Under the pieces are notes generated by a model that worked only from the letters and a program-made list of their open reading frames with translations, was not told the DNA's origin and did not search any database. A DNA stretch of 32,713 bases from an uncultured Saprospiraceae bacterium (GTDB taxonomy: Bacteria > Bacteroidota > Bacteroidia > Chitinophagales > Saprospiraceae): contig CALFDU010000129.1 of the NCBI GenBank assembly GCA_937950315.1, forward strand, positions 1-32,713, read 5' to 3'. A program made the position numbers and the translations under genes. Below are positions 9,055-16,939 of this stretch, in pieces; position 1 is the stretch's first letter; each line of letters starts with the position of its first letter.

Positions 9055-9525
9055 ATGACAGCTGAGAAAATAATTTCTATACTACCGTACACGGAGCCTT
9101 TTTTATTTGTGGACCACTTGCAACAAATAGATGAAGAAGGAGTGGTGGGCTATTATACCTATCCATCGGACTCCTATTTTTATAAAGGGCATTTTGTGGA
9201 TAACCCAGTTACGCCCGGTGTCATCTTAACGGAGACCATGGCGCAAATCGGGTTGGTATGTTTGGGGCTGTTTTTGATGCGAGAGCAGATCACGGATGAA
9301 ACCAAGTTGCCAGAAATGGTCATGGTGTCCAATGAAACGGATTATTTTTTGCCGGTATTTCCAGGAGAAAAGGTCAAGGTTGTTTCTCGGAAAGAGTATT
9401 TCCGTTTTGGTAAATTGAAGTGTCAGGTAACGTTGTATAATGAAAGGGATGAAATGGTATGCAGAGGAAAAATAGCAGGAATGATATCTAGGAAGCCACT
9501 TACGTCAAATGAAAAAGATGAATAA
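9055..9525 (+). CDS. FabZ-like 3-hydroxyacyl-ACP dehydratase
   Basis: Hotdog-fold protein of 156 residues, close to the FabZ length. The N-terminal stretch ILPYTEPFLFVD matches the FabZ opening. The catalytic His46 in YKGHFVDNPVTPGV and Glu60 in LTETMAQIG give the usual His/Glu pair on the two protomers. It should remove water from a 3-hydroxyacyl-ACP during starter assembly. The coding region overlaps the ketosynthase start by 17 bases in another frame. A divergent, perhaps pathway-dedicated copy is more likely than the housekeeping fabZ, because none of the usual fabZ neighbours (lpxA, lpxC, lpxD) is present. Confidence 0.85.
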   Translation: MTAEKIISILPYTEPFLFVDHLQQIDEEGVVGYYTYPSDSYFYKGHFVDNPVTPGVILTETMAQIGLVCLGLFLMREQITDETKLPEMVMVSNETDYFLPVFPGEKVKVVSRKEYFRFGKLKCQVTLYNERDEMVCRGKIAGMISRKPLTSNEKDE

Positions 9526-10795
9526 GAGAGTTGTAGTTACGGGACTTGGTGTTGTCGCGCCGAATGGTGTTGGCCTGCAGGATTTTGAAACTGCGATACG
9601 AGCAGGGAAATCTGGAATTCAATTTTTTGAATCCTTGAAAGAAATGAATTTCTCTTGTTGCATAGGAGGAATTCCTGAAGTATCTGAAGAGTTGAAGTTG
9701 GAATATCTAACAGCTTTACAATTGAGAAACTTTAATAGCTCGGGAATACTGTATGCATGCATGGCAGGGATTGATGCCTGGCGTGATGCTGGGATGTCCT
9801 TTGCTGAAGAGGACGCGCATTGGGATAGTGGTTGTGTTTTTGGAACTGGTATTTCTGGTGTCGAAAAAATGAGAGAAGCGACTTACAAGTTGGATAGTGG
9901 AAAGGTCAAGCGGTTGGGTAGCAATTCGGTTGCTCAGACAATGTCGAGTGGGGTGAGTGCGTATCTGAGTGGAATCATCGGATTGGGTAATCAAGTAACG
10001 ACCAATTCTTCCGCTTGTGCAACTGGGACCGAGGCAATTCTTATGGCTTTTGAACGCGTACAATCGGGAAAGGCGGTGAGAATGATTGCGGGAAGTAGCG
10101 GGGAGCATGGTCCTTATATTTGGGGAGGCTTTGATGCGATGCGTGTGATGACCTATAAACACAATGAATCTCCGATGGAAGCATCGAGACCAATGAGTGC
10201 TTCAGCCTCAGGGTTTGTGCCCGGAAGTGGTGCTGGAGCCTTGGTGTTGGAGTCTTTGGAGAGTGCTTTGGAGCGGAATGCGCCGATCTATGCTGAGATT
10301 TTAGGAGGAGCGGTTAATTCAGGAGGCCAACGAAGTGGCGGTACGATGACTGCACCAAACAGTGCTGCTGTTCAAAGATGTATCAAGGCGGCGGTAGTGA
10401 ATGCGGGTATTAAATCAGATGATATTGACCTGATCAATGGTCATTTAACCGCCACCATCAAGGACCCTGTCGAAATACAAAATTGGGCAACGGCTTTGGG
10501 AAGGAAAGGCAAGAATTTTCCTTACATTCATTCATTAAAATCGATGATTGGTCATTGCCTAAGTGCCTCGGGTGCGATAGAAAGTGTGGCAGCCATATTG
10601 GGTTTGAAAAATGATTTTATTTTCCCAAGTATCAATTGCGACGACTTGCATCCTGAGATTTCAAATATCATTGATGCTGATAGAATTCCATCAAAAGTTA
10701 TTGAAACTTCGGATGTGAATGTCATAGCCAAGTCGAGTTTTGGTTTTGGAGACGTGAATGCGTGTATTATTTTTAAAAGAATGAAAAATGGATAA
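9509..10795 (+). CDS. FabF-like beta-ketoacyl-ACP synthase (KAS II type)
   Basis: Condensing enzyme of 428 residues with the opening RVVVTGLGVVAPNG typical of FabF. The Cys-His-His active site is intact: Cys170 in NSSACATGTEA, His312 in INGHLTATIKDP and His349 in SMIGHCLSASG. The first histidine motif is unusual: most FabF proteins carry HGT there, whereas this one has HLT. It elongates an acyl-ACP with malonyl-ACP. No chain-length-factor partner lies beside it, so it probably acts as a homodimer. Start at 9509 overlaps the dehydratase; 9518 (MNKRVVV) is an equally plausible in-frame start. Its stop overlaps the ACP start by eight bases. Confidence 0.88.
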   Translation: MKKMNKRVVVTGLGVVAPNGVGLQDFETAIRAGKSGIQFFESLKEMNFSCCIGGIPEVSEELKLEYLTALQLRNFNSSGILYACMAGIDAWRDAGMSFAEEDAHWDSGCVFGTGISGVEKMREATYKLDSGKVKRLGSNSVAQTMSSGVSAYLSGIIGLGNQVTTNSSACATGTEAILMAFERVQSGKAVRMIAGSSGEHGPYIWGGFDAMRVMTYKHNESPMEASRPMSASASGFVPGSGAGALVLESLESALERNAPIYAEILGGAVNSGGQRSGGTMTAPNSAAVQRCIKAAVVNAGIKSDDIDLINGHLTATIKDPVEIQNWATALGRKGKNFPYIHSLKSMIGHCLSASGAIESVAAILGLKNDFIFPSINCDDLHPEISNIIDADRIPSKVIETSDVNVIAKSSFGFGDVNACIIFKRMKNG

Positions 10796-11042
10796 AGAAT
10801 CTTTAATTGAAGCGTTAAGAGAAATAGTGAAGCCTTATATACAAGATGAGGAGGCTTTTCAAAACTTATCAGAAGAAACCAATTTTATTGACGACTTAAA
10901 AATCAATTCGGCCAACCTTGTGGATATTATCCTGGATGTTGAAGATAAGTTTGACATTCTCATTGAAGATGAGGCTATGGAGAATATGCTTACAGTCAAA
11001 AGTGCCATGGAAGTAATCAAGACCAAATTACCGGCAGAATGA
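10788..11042 (+). CDS. Acyl carrier protein with non-canonical NSA attachment motif
   Basis: Acidic four-helix carrier protein of 84 residues. The likely phosphopantetheine-bearing Ser41 sits in DDLKINSANLVDIILDVED, at the end of loop 1 and start of helix 2, where most ACPs read DSL; here it is Asn-Ser-Ala. The helix II continuation (LVDIILDVEDKFDILIEDE) matches ACPs well. It overlaps the ketosynthase by eight bases and the phosphopantetheinyl transferase by four, indicating stoichiometric, coupled translation. It presumably holds the growing acyl chain for the ketosynthase, dehydratase and reductase and may hand it to the type III PKS. Confidence 0.9.
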   Translation: MDKESLIEALREIVKPYIQDEEAFQNLSEETNFIDDLKINSANLVDIILDVEDKFDILIEDEAMENMLTVKSAMEVIKTKLPAE

Positions 11043-11653
11043 TAGGCAATGATGTTGTCGATCTGCAGGTTGCCCAACAAGAAAGTAATTGGCAACGACC
11101 TGGCTTTATGGAGAAGATTTTTACCGAAGAAGAACAGCGTTTTGTAAGTGAGGCTCCTGATAGGCATGTGGCGGTATGGTTGCTTTGGAGTATGAAGGAG
11201 AGTGCGTATAAAATCATTGCTCGACGTGATAAGAAACGATTTTTCGCACCCAAAAAATTCAGAGCATCTGTTACTGGATCGATGACATTGGATAGTCAGT
11301 ATGCCAGTGGTTGTGTAACGTTCGAGGGACGTACTTTCTTTACAAAAAGTACATTAACAGCAAACTACATTCATACCATTGCTCAATCGGATATGAGGCA
11401 ACAAGCTTTTATTTCAAATTGTATTTATGTAAAGGAGAACAATTATGCCATCCAACATCATACGACCCAGCATAGGTTGTTTGAGAAATATGCGGCATCG
11501 GTCCAGGTTTCGGTAAGAGGCTTGGAGATTCAAAAAGATGCGAATAAGGTTCCTCATTTGTATTGTGCTGACAAAAAGCAAATGGTAGCAGTTTCAACTT
11601 CACACCATGGTCATTACGGAGGTTTTGTCTTGCAATCAATACCCAAACGATGA
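11039..11653 (+). CDS. 4'-phosphopantetheinyl transferase (AcpS/Sfp superfamily)
   Basis: Protein of 204 residues that would transfer phosphopantetheine from CoA to the ACP encoded directly upstream. The metal-binding motif is GNDVVDL (residues 3-9, with D5 and D8), and the second signature is WSMKESAYK (50-58) with Glu54 and Lys58 at the four-residue spacing of AcpS E/K. It is longer than AcpS (about 120) and shorter than most Sfp proteins. The start overlaps the ACP stop as ATGA (11039-11042), and its stop overlaps the exporter start in the same way. A dedicated transferase next to a divergent ACP suggests the housekeeping AcpS may not recognise this carrier. Confidence 0.88.
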   Translation: MIGNDVVDLQVAQQESNWQRPGFMEKIFTEEEQRFVSEAPDRHVAVWLLWSMKESAYKIIARRDKKRFFAPKKFRASVTGSMTLDSQYASGCVTFEGRTFFTKSTLTANYIHTIAQSDMRQQAFISNCIYVKENNYAIQHHTTQHRLFEKYAASVQVSVRGLEIQKDANKVPHLYCADKKQMVAVSTSHHGHYGGFVLQSIPKR

Positions 11654-13887
11654 TTTTTCAGCGAATTATCCAATTTGTTTTAGATTACAAAAAAGCCATT
11701 ATTTTTTTGTTGCTGGTTGCTATGATTGCAGGAGCAGGGCAGACCATGCGGCTTTTGAAAGTGGATAATTCCTTGTCTATTTGGTTTTTAGAGGACAATG
11801 CTGATTACCAGGAGTACTTGAGTTTTCAAGCCGAACAAGGTTCTGATGAAGTAGTCATTGTCATGATTCCCGAGGAGGATGCACTATCTTATAAGAGTAT
11901 ACAGAAACTGCAGCAACTACATGAAAGGACAGATACCTTGCCTTATGTTGAAGCAACATTTAGTTTGGCCAATGCCAAGTATCCGTATTATTTGGATCAA
12001 CAAATCCAGTACAAGAATATCTATCGGCCTGAAGAAAGCCGAGAAAATATTCAAGGGTTGTTGGCCGAACTTCCAGCCATCAGGAAGCAGTTGGTGACAG
12101 ATGACGATTCATTTACTTTCTTTTACCTCCAATTGATCCCTGCCAACAACTTGAAAGATCGTCGAAGTGAAATCATTGATGAAGTAAAAGCCATCATTGA
12201 GTCAACGATTGATGAAAGTCACATTTCTGGAGCACCTGTTTTGGGGGAGGCTTTCAATAAAACGATTTATGATGAAAGTAACTTTTTTGCAGTAAGCTCT
12301 GTGGCTGTTATTTTGCTGTTGCTTATTTTCTTATTGCCTCATTGGCACTATGTGCCGATAGCGTTGGTGTCAATCATCTTGCCGATCAGTATCACCTTTG
12401 GTTTGATGACAAGTATGGAGTATTCCTTGAATTTAATTTCGATGCTTATTCCGACGATCTTGATGATCTATAGTGTTAGCGACTTGATCCACATCACCAA
12501 TATTTTTCATATTCACCGAAAGGAACATCCAGAGGAGAGTAGGACGAGTCAGATTAAACATGCTTTTCAAGATAGTTTGAAGCCATGCTTTTACACCACC
12601 TTGACGACCATCATTGGATACCTGGCACTTGTATTATCGCCTTTGCCAGCGTTTAAGATTATGGGCATATTTACTTTCGTTGGTTTGCTGATTGCTTTTA
12701 CATTGGTGTATGTCATTGCGGCCATTGGCTTTTCATTTTTAAGCGAGACTTCTCGTGATGCCGATGTGAAGAAGATCAATATCTTGCGGATAACGGAAAG
12801 CATCAATCATTTGACGACGCAGTACAATGGAGCTGTTATTGGAGCAGGTATATTGATTTTTATTTTTGGTGCGGTCAGTATGTTTTCGATTGAAGTCAGT
12901 ACCAATTCATTGGATCTATTGGGTAATGGTAAAGTGAAGAATGATTTAGAAATCATCGAGAATGAATTGGAGGGTAGTATTCGGTTGCAACTGAATATTT
13001 CAAATAGTAATGATGCTTCTTTGGTGACACGCAGTGAGTTGGCAAAGTTAAAGCGTTTTCAAGAGAAGTTGGATGATAATTCATTGATTGCACATCCGAT
13101 TTCTATTGTTAATTTTCAATCATTTATGGAGAGACGATTGGCGGTATTTTCTAGGTTCAACAAAGCCGATATTGATATTGAAAGTATCTTTAAAAACAAT
13201 CAACAAACATCCAATGAATTTTTCTGTTTGTATGGGGAAGACTATTCTTATGTGGCGATTAATATTAGCATCAGGGAACTCGCAACCAAAGAACTAAGGC
13301 CGTTGTTAAATTCGATCAAAAAGGATTTCAAGGAGGTGTTTCCTGAAGAGGAATATGCGTTAAAAATTCTCGGCTTTTCTGAGATATTTGCCCAGCTCAA
13401 TACTTTTATTTTACAAACACAGTTTCGTTCGTTTGGGGCGGCTTTTGTGATTTCTTTTTGTATTTTATTTTATTTCATTGGTCGATTTAAGATGAGTCTT
13501 TTGGCGCTTATCCCAAATCTATTGCCATTGTTTTCTGCTTTCATTGTCATGTATATTTTTGACATCCATCTTGAAGCGGCCAATGCGATGCTTGCTCCGA
13601 TCATGTTGGGTGTGGCTATGGATGATACGATTCACTTGATCAATAAATTTAAATATTTTCAAGCGCAGAATCTATCTACTTCTGAGAGTATTGACAAGGC
13701 GTTGAATTATACTGGTGGAGCCTTGTTTTCGACGACGATTTCATTGGTATGTGGATTTTTAATTGTAGGATTCAGCGGTGTTGGTTCAGTAAGCACCTTT
13801 GGTCTTCTTTGCGCCTTTACGATTTTGATTGCACTACTGTCTGATGTTTGTTTTCTACCAGCTTTGTTGAAACGCTTTGCCAAATAG
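11650..13887 (+). CDS. RND superfamily exporter, MMPL/HAE3 type
   Basis: Inner-membrane protein of 745 residues built as two homologous halves, each with one helix, a large periplasmic loop and then a five-helix bundle. The halves carry the RND helix-4 acidic signatures: MIYSVSDLIHI (Asp278) in the first and GVAMDDTIHLI (Asp658 and Asp659) in the second. It lacks the length of AcrB-type drug pumps (about 1040) and fits the MMPL/HAE3 group, which moves lipids, hopanoids or lipid-linked polyketides from the inner membrane. As the last gene of the PKS operon (ATGA overlap with the transferase) it is the likely carrier of the product toward the outer membrane. No membrane-fusion or outer-membrane partner is nearby. 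Confidence 0.88.
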   Translation: MIFQRIIQFVLDYKKAIIFLLLVAMIAGAGQTMRLLKVDNSLSIWFLEDNADYQEYLSFQAEQGSDEVVIVMIPEEDALSYKSIQKLQQLHERTDTLPYVEATFSLANAKYPYYLDQQIQYKNIYRPEESRENIQGLLAELPAIRKQLVTDDDSFTFFYLQLIPANNLKDRRSEIIDEVKAIIESTIDESHISGAPVLGEAFNKTIYDESNFFAVSSVAVILLLLIFLLPHWHYVPIALVSIILPISITFGLMTSMEYSLNLISMLIPTILMIYSVSDLIHITNIFHIHRKEHPEESRTSQIKHAFQDSLKPCFYTTLTTIIGYLALVLSPLPAFKIMGIFTFVGLLIAFTLVYVIAAIGFSFLSETSRDADVKKINILRITESINHLTTQYNGAVIGAGILIFIFGAVSMFSIEVSTNSLDLLGNGKVKNDLEIIENELEGSIRLQLNISNSNDASLVTRSELAKLKRFQEKLDDNSLIAHPISIVNFQSFMERRLAVFSRFNKADIDIESIFKNNQQTSNEFFCLYGEDYSYVAINISIRELATKELRPLLNSIKKDFKEVFPEEEYALKILGFSEIFAQLNTFILQTQFRSFGAAFVISFCILFYFIGRFKMSLLALIPNLLPLFSAFIVMYIFDIHLEAANAMLAPIMLGVAMDDTIHLINKFKYFQAQNLSTSESIDKALNYTGGALFSTTISLVCGFLIVGFSGVGSVSTFGLLCAFTILIALLSDVCFLPALLKRFAK

Positions 13888-13906
13888 GGAAGCAGTTAGG
13901 TGTTTT

Positions 13907-13916
13907 CTATTGAATG
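13907..13916 (+). repeat. CTATTGAATG intergenic motif, copy 1
   Basis: A ten-base sequence found three times in the window, each 3' of a + strand gene (also 20240 and 26944). Preceding bases are similar as well (TGTTTT, TGTATT and GTGTG). Confidence 0.4.
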
Positions 13917-14015
13917 AGAGGCCAAGCAAACAATCGCTTTTTCTACTGGTAGCATAAACGAAGATTTGTTTAACTTGAAAAGGGCAGAATCAATGATGTA
14001 AGGCCTCTTTTTTTT
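13917..14015 (+). terminator. Long-loop terminator-like structure after the PKS operon
   Basis: AGAGGCC (13917-13923) is perfectly complementary to GGCCTCT (14002-14008), which runs straight into eight T residues. The roughly 78-base loop contains secondary pairings (AAACAA with TTGTTT, and CTAC with GTAG). This is unusually long for a simple intrinsic terminator and could be a structured 3' region. Confidence 0.45.
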
Positions 14016-14084
14016 AATTAGTCTTTTCTATTAGGTAGGATTGGCGATGGTGGTTGGGTAGACAAGAGCAAGGTGATATGGGTT

Positions 14085-14115
14085 TTGTCTTTAGAATGAA
14101 TGCATATTATATTTG
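14085..14115 (+). promoter_or_regulatory. Bacteroidota sigma-A type promoter
   Basis: TTG (14085-14087, within TTTTG), then a 20-base spacer, then TATATTTG (14108-14115), an exact match to TAnnTTTG. Spacing fits the known TTTG-N19-21-TAnnTTTG pattern of this phylum. It would drive the gene whose preferred start is 14265, with a leader of about 140 bases. Confidence 0.6.
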
Positions 14116-14264
14116 CTTTAAGCGTGTGATAATTCTATCATATACCATCTCTGCTTAATCTCGAATGTTTATATTTATGGAAATCAATCAATCTGTTAGG
14201 TGATCACCTAAAGAAGAAAGTGATGTAATTGATGTTTTGCAATGCAACAAAAATTGAATCTCTC

Positions 14265-15485
14265 ATGAAGCTGTTTACGATACTGATGTTCTTGTTTGTA
14301 AGTGCAACAACGATTGCCCAAAAACTGGAGTTGGAACTTCCCAACCAAGATGCAGATTCTTTGTCTATTGGATCATTTAAAATATCAATAGATACGATTA
14401 CCAAAGAATTAGAAATAGTGCATAGTGATTATAGTATTGATAGGGTGCATCATACGCATCGCCGTTATCGGACTTCACTTTATGAGTTGGATACTGTCGG
14501 ACTTTTTTATGCCACTGATTCTACTCAATATGAAATTCGGTTTTTTATGTGCGATGGAAGAGAGTTTGAATTGGACGATCCCTATAAGGGTGAAATTAAA
14601 TACTCATTTCTAAATAAGAAAATGGTGCGATTGGGTTTTTGGAACTTAGGCCCTGTAGAAAACCAATTGAATGAAATAGTTGAAATGCTTAGTCGATTGA
14701 TACCTAAGAAGGAAGCTTGCTCCAAACGTGATTTTCGTTCATTCGTTGGACATCATTATTTGATAGGGAGATCTGGAGACGGAGTCTATTCTTCTGGAGT
14801 GCAAATGCCGTCCTTAGATGGATCCAATTCCATAGCAACGATGCACGCTGCTGTGCAAAAGCGCATGGATGAATGTCTCCCAACGATGGTGGGCGAGCAG
14901 GTTATTAAATTGTCATTTAAAGTAGATGAAAACGGCAATGTGTTCGATCCATTTTGCTTTGATTGCCCCAAAGATCTGCAGGATCAGATGTATGATTGCA
15001 TAGGTCAGACAAAATGGGAGCCAGCCATTTATGATGGTAAAGATGTGAAAGCTGAGTGTAGTGCTCTGCTAGGATTCAATGTTGAAGACAAGTATGCATA
15101 CTTTGAACAGAAATCAAAAGAACCAGATGTTGTTATAAAGAGAGAGCCAGTTTATATTCCTGACGATGCATTTGAAATGGGGTCGAGTAACGATGAAGAA
15201 ATATTTAAGATTGTTGAACAAATGCCAAAGCCTGCTAGTGATGATTTCTATGAAATAATTACCGAGCGAGCTAAAAAAACATTTCCAGACAAAGTGCTCA
15301 ATGAAGTCTTTCAATTTGTCGTTGAGAAAGATGGTTCGATATCGCAAGTAGAATGTTTGCGATCTACGGATCAATTGGTTAGAGGTTTTATTATGGCCAA
15401 TATTCGGAATGCCGAGCGCTTTACTCCAGGAAAACAGCGAGGGAAAACGGTGAGGGTAGCGCTTACCTTTAAAGTACGTTCTTGA
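14265..15485 (+). CDS. Secreted protein with two TonB-C-terminal-like domains
   Basis: I prefer the ATG at 14265, which begins a clean signal peptide (MKLFTILMFLFVSATTIAQ), over the in-frame ATG at 14229. The mature protein is about 390 residues. The middle part (VIKLSFKVDENGNV, then KWEPAIYDGKDVKA) and the extreme C-terminus (VFQFVVEKDGSISQV, then FTPGKQRGKTVRVALTF) both follow the TonB C-terminal pattern: a strand, 'dG.v', a helix, then 'w.Pa...Gk.v...' and a final strand. TonB itself needs an N-terminal membrane helix and a proline-rich linker, which are absent, so this is not an energy transducer; such domains occur in many uncharacterised Bacteroidota periplasmic proteins. It is preceded by a good promoter and appears to be transcribed alone. 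Confidence 0.65.
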   Translation: MKLFTILMFLFVSATTIAQKLELELPNQDADSLSIGSFKISIDTITKELEIVHSDYSIDRVHHTHRRYRTSLYELDTVGLFYATDSTQYEIRFFMCDGREFELDDPYKGEIKYSFLNKKMVRLGFWNLGPVENQLNEIVEMLSRLIPKKEACSKRDFRSFVGHHYLIGRSGDGVYSSGVQMPSLDGSNSIATMHAAVQKRMDECLPTMVGEQVIKLSFKVDENGNVFDPFCFDCPKDLQDQMYDCIGQTKWEPAIYDGKDVKAECSALLGFNVEDKYAYFEQKSKEPDVVIKREPVYIPDDAFEMGSSNDEEIFKIVEQMPKPASDDFYEIITERAKKTFPDKVLNEVFQFVVEKDGSISQVECLRSTDQLVRGFIMANIRNAERFTPGKQRGKTVRVALTFKVRS

Positions 15486-15571
15486 GACTTGCTGCATTCT
15501 TACTTGGATAAGATAGTCGTAGATCTTTTGTATCCATTTACGGAAGTGGAAACTGTGATAAAAAACGAAAC

Positions 15572-16291
15572 ATGAAAATTATTACGTGGAACTGTAATAT
15601 GGCATTCAGGAAGAAGTTCCATGAAATACTGAAACTCAAACCAGACTTATTGGTCCTACAGGAGGTTGAGTATAAAGAAAAACTCGAGATCGCTTTGCAA
15701 GAAACCGGTTATGATCAAATATTGTGGTTTGGTAGAAATATGCACAAGGGCGTGGCTGTGATTTCATTCAAGAAACTCGGTTTGAAATTGCATAGAAATT
15801 ACAATGACGAATTTGAGTACATCATACCATTGAGGATGAGGGTCAACGATAAGAAAATCAATCTGTTCTGTATTTGGGCTATGCCGCATGAGTCAGAGAG
15901 GGCCAAGGATTATGTTGGGCAAATTTTCGGTGCGATCAATTTTTATAAGTCTAAAATTAAGGAAACCTGTATTTTGATTGGTGACTTTAATAGCAATGCC
16001 ATCTGGGATAAAAAGAAACGGGTGGGCAATCATAGCGATGTGGTAGATATTTTGAATCAATATGGTATTAGGAGTATTTATCACCTTCGGAAGAAGTGTA
16101 GGCATGGAGAAGAGCAAGATCCAACTCTTTATCTTTTGAAGAAAAAAGAAAAACCTTACCACATGGATTATTGCTTTGCGAGTAAAGAATTAATTTCAAA
16201 TCGGACTGCTATTCAAATTGGAAAGTTTGAAGATTGGATCAAGTTGAGTGACCATATGCCTGTGATTGTAGAGAATATAAAAGTCAAATAA
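15572..16291 (+). CDS. Endonuclease/exonuclease/phosphatase-fold protein, no signal peptide
   Basis: Compact EEP-superfamily protein of 239 residues with all family landmarks: ITWNCNM (residues 4-10), the metal-ligand Glu31 in LVLQEVE, GDFN (137-140) and LSDHMPV (S226, D227 and H228). There is no signal peptide and no sorting domain, unlike the EEP protein at the left end, so it is probably cytoplasmic. It might be a DNA repair-like nuclease or a phosphoesterase; sequence alone does not decide. The acetyltransferase follows after 23 bases and may share the transcript. Confidence 0.82.
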   Translation: MKIITWNCNMAFRKKFHEILKLKPDLLVLQEVEYKEKLEIALQETGYDQILWFGRNMHKGVAVISFKKLGLKLHRNYNDEFEYIIPLRMRVNDKKINLFCIWAMPHESERAKDYVGQIFGAINFYKSKIKETCILIGDFNSNAIWDKKKRVGNHSDVVDILNQYGIRSIYHLRKKCRHGEEQDPTLYLLKKKEKPYHMDYCFASKELISNRTAIQIGKFEDWIKLSDHMPVIVENIKVK

Positions 16292-16314
16292 AGTAATATT
16301 AAAAGCATACGTTT

Positions 16315-16842
16315 TTGAAAACAGATCATTATTACCTGAGAGAAATAACATCGAAAGATATTGAGAATATCCACAAAGGGCTATCTGATCCTGAAGTGAC
16401 CAAATACTATGATGTTCATTATGCCACCTTGGAAGAAACCCAAGTGCAGATGGATTGGTATCAGAAACTCAAAGATGAGGGAACTGGAATATGGTGGGGG
16501 ATATACGGAAAAGAAGATGATCAATTCAGAGGTGCTGGTGGTTTTAATAATTTGGAATCAAATCACAAAAAGGCTGAAATTGGCTTGTGGCTGTTGAAGG
16601 AATATTGGGGACAGGGAATATTGAAAGAGGTTATGCCTGTTTTGTTTCGTGAAGGGTTTGAAATATTGGGTCTAAATAGAATAGAGGGTTATGTGTTGAG
16701 TGACAATGTGAAGTGCAAGAGTGCTTTGGAAAAGATTCATTTTAAGTACGAAGGCACCATGCGCGATTGCGAAATAAAAGATGGGCAATTGATCAGTGTT
16801 GATATTTATGCTGTATTAAAACGAGAGTGGGATTTCTTTTGA
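16315..16842 (+). CDS. GNAT-family N-acetyltransferase (RimJ/RimL-like)
   Basis: Acetyltransferase of 175 residues. The layout is that of RimJ/RimL relatives: the opening YYLREITSKDIENI, a central strand region around GGFNNLESNHKKAEIGLWL, the acetyl-CoA loop approximated by EYWGQGILKEV, and the late IEGYVLSDNVKCKSALEKIHF. The start is a TTG at 16315; the next in-frame ATG would remove about 44 residues, including conserved sequence, so TTG is favoured. These enzymes acetylate protein N-termini, amino acids or small amines; the acceptor is unknown. Confidence 0.82.
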   Translation: MKTDHYYLREITSKDIENIHKGLSDPEVTKYYDVHYATLEETQVQMDWYQKLKDEGTGIWWGIYGKEDDQFRGAGGFNNLESNHKKAEIGLWLLKEYWGQGILKEVMPVLFREGFEILGLNRIEGYVLSDNVKCKSALEKIHFKYEGTMRDCEIKDGQLISVDIYAVLKREWDFF

Positions 16843-16939
16843 AATTACTCAACTTCTTTTAAATTTATTGAAAGGATCAAGCAGAGCAAATACTTCATTT
16901 ATCGCATTCACCATCAAGTTCAATTCCTAAACAGTAAAA

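Larger units (their letters stand above)
5302..13887 (+). other. Nine-gene type III PKS operon with its own acyl-ACP supply and exporter
   Basis: Nine genes run in one direction with gaps of 0, 9, 12 and 45 bases, then overlaps of 17, 8, 4 and 4 bases (the last two are ATGA start/stop overlaps), so they are almost certainly one transcript with translational coupling. Order: flavoprotein, methyltransferase, type III PKS, enoyl reductase-like SDR, dehydratase, ketosynthase, ACP, phosphopantetheinyl transferase, MMPL exporter. A ketoreductase is missing and would have to come from the housekeeping FabG. The combination implies a lipid-like polyketide made on a private carrier protein and exported. 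A T-run with a flanking inverted repeat (13917-14015) may end the transcript. Confidence 0.85.
13888..14228. other. Intergenic region after the PKS operon
   Basis: No open reading frame of note. The region holds, in order, one copy of the CTATTGAATG motif (13907), a long-range inverted repeat ending in a T-run (possible terminator, 13917-14015), and a strong Bacteroidota-type promoter (14085-14115) facing the next gene. Confidence 0.6.

Noticed and set aside
9716-10162. Open frame of 148 codons opposite the ketosynthase
   Set aside because: Antisense to conserved FabF sequence, with His/Thr/Ser-rich composition typical of shadow frames.
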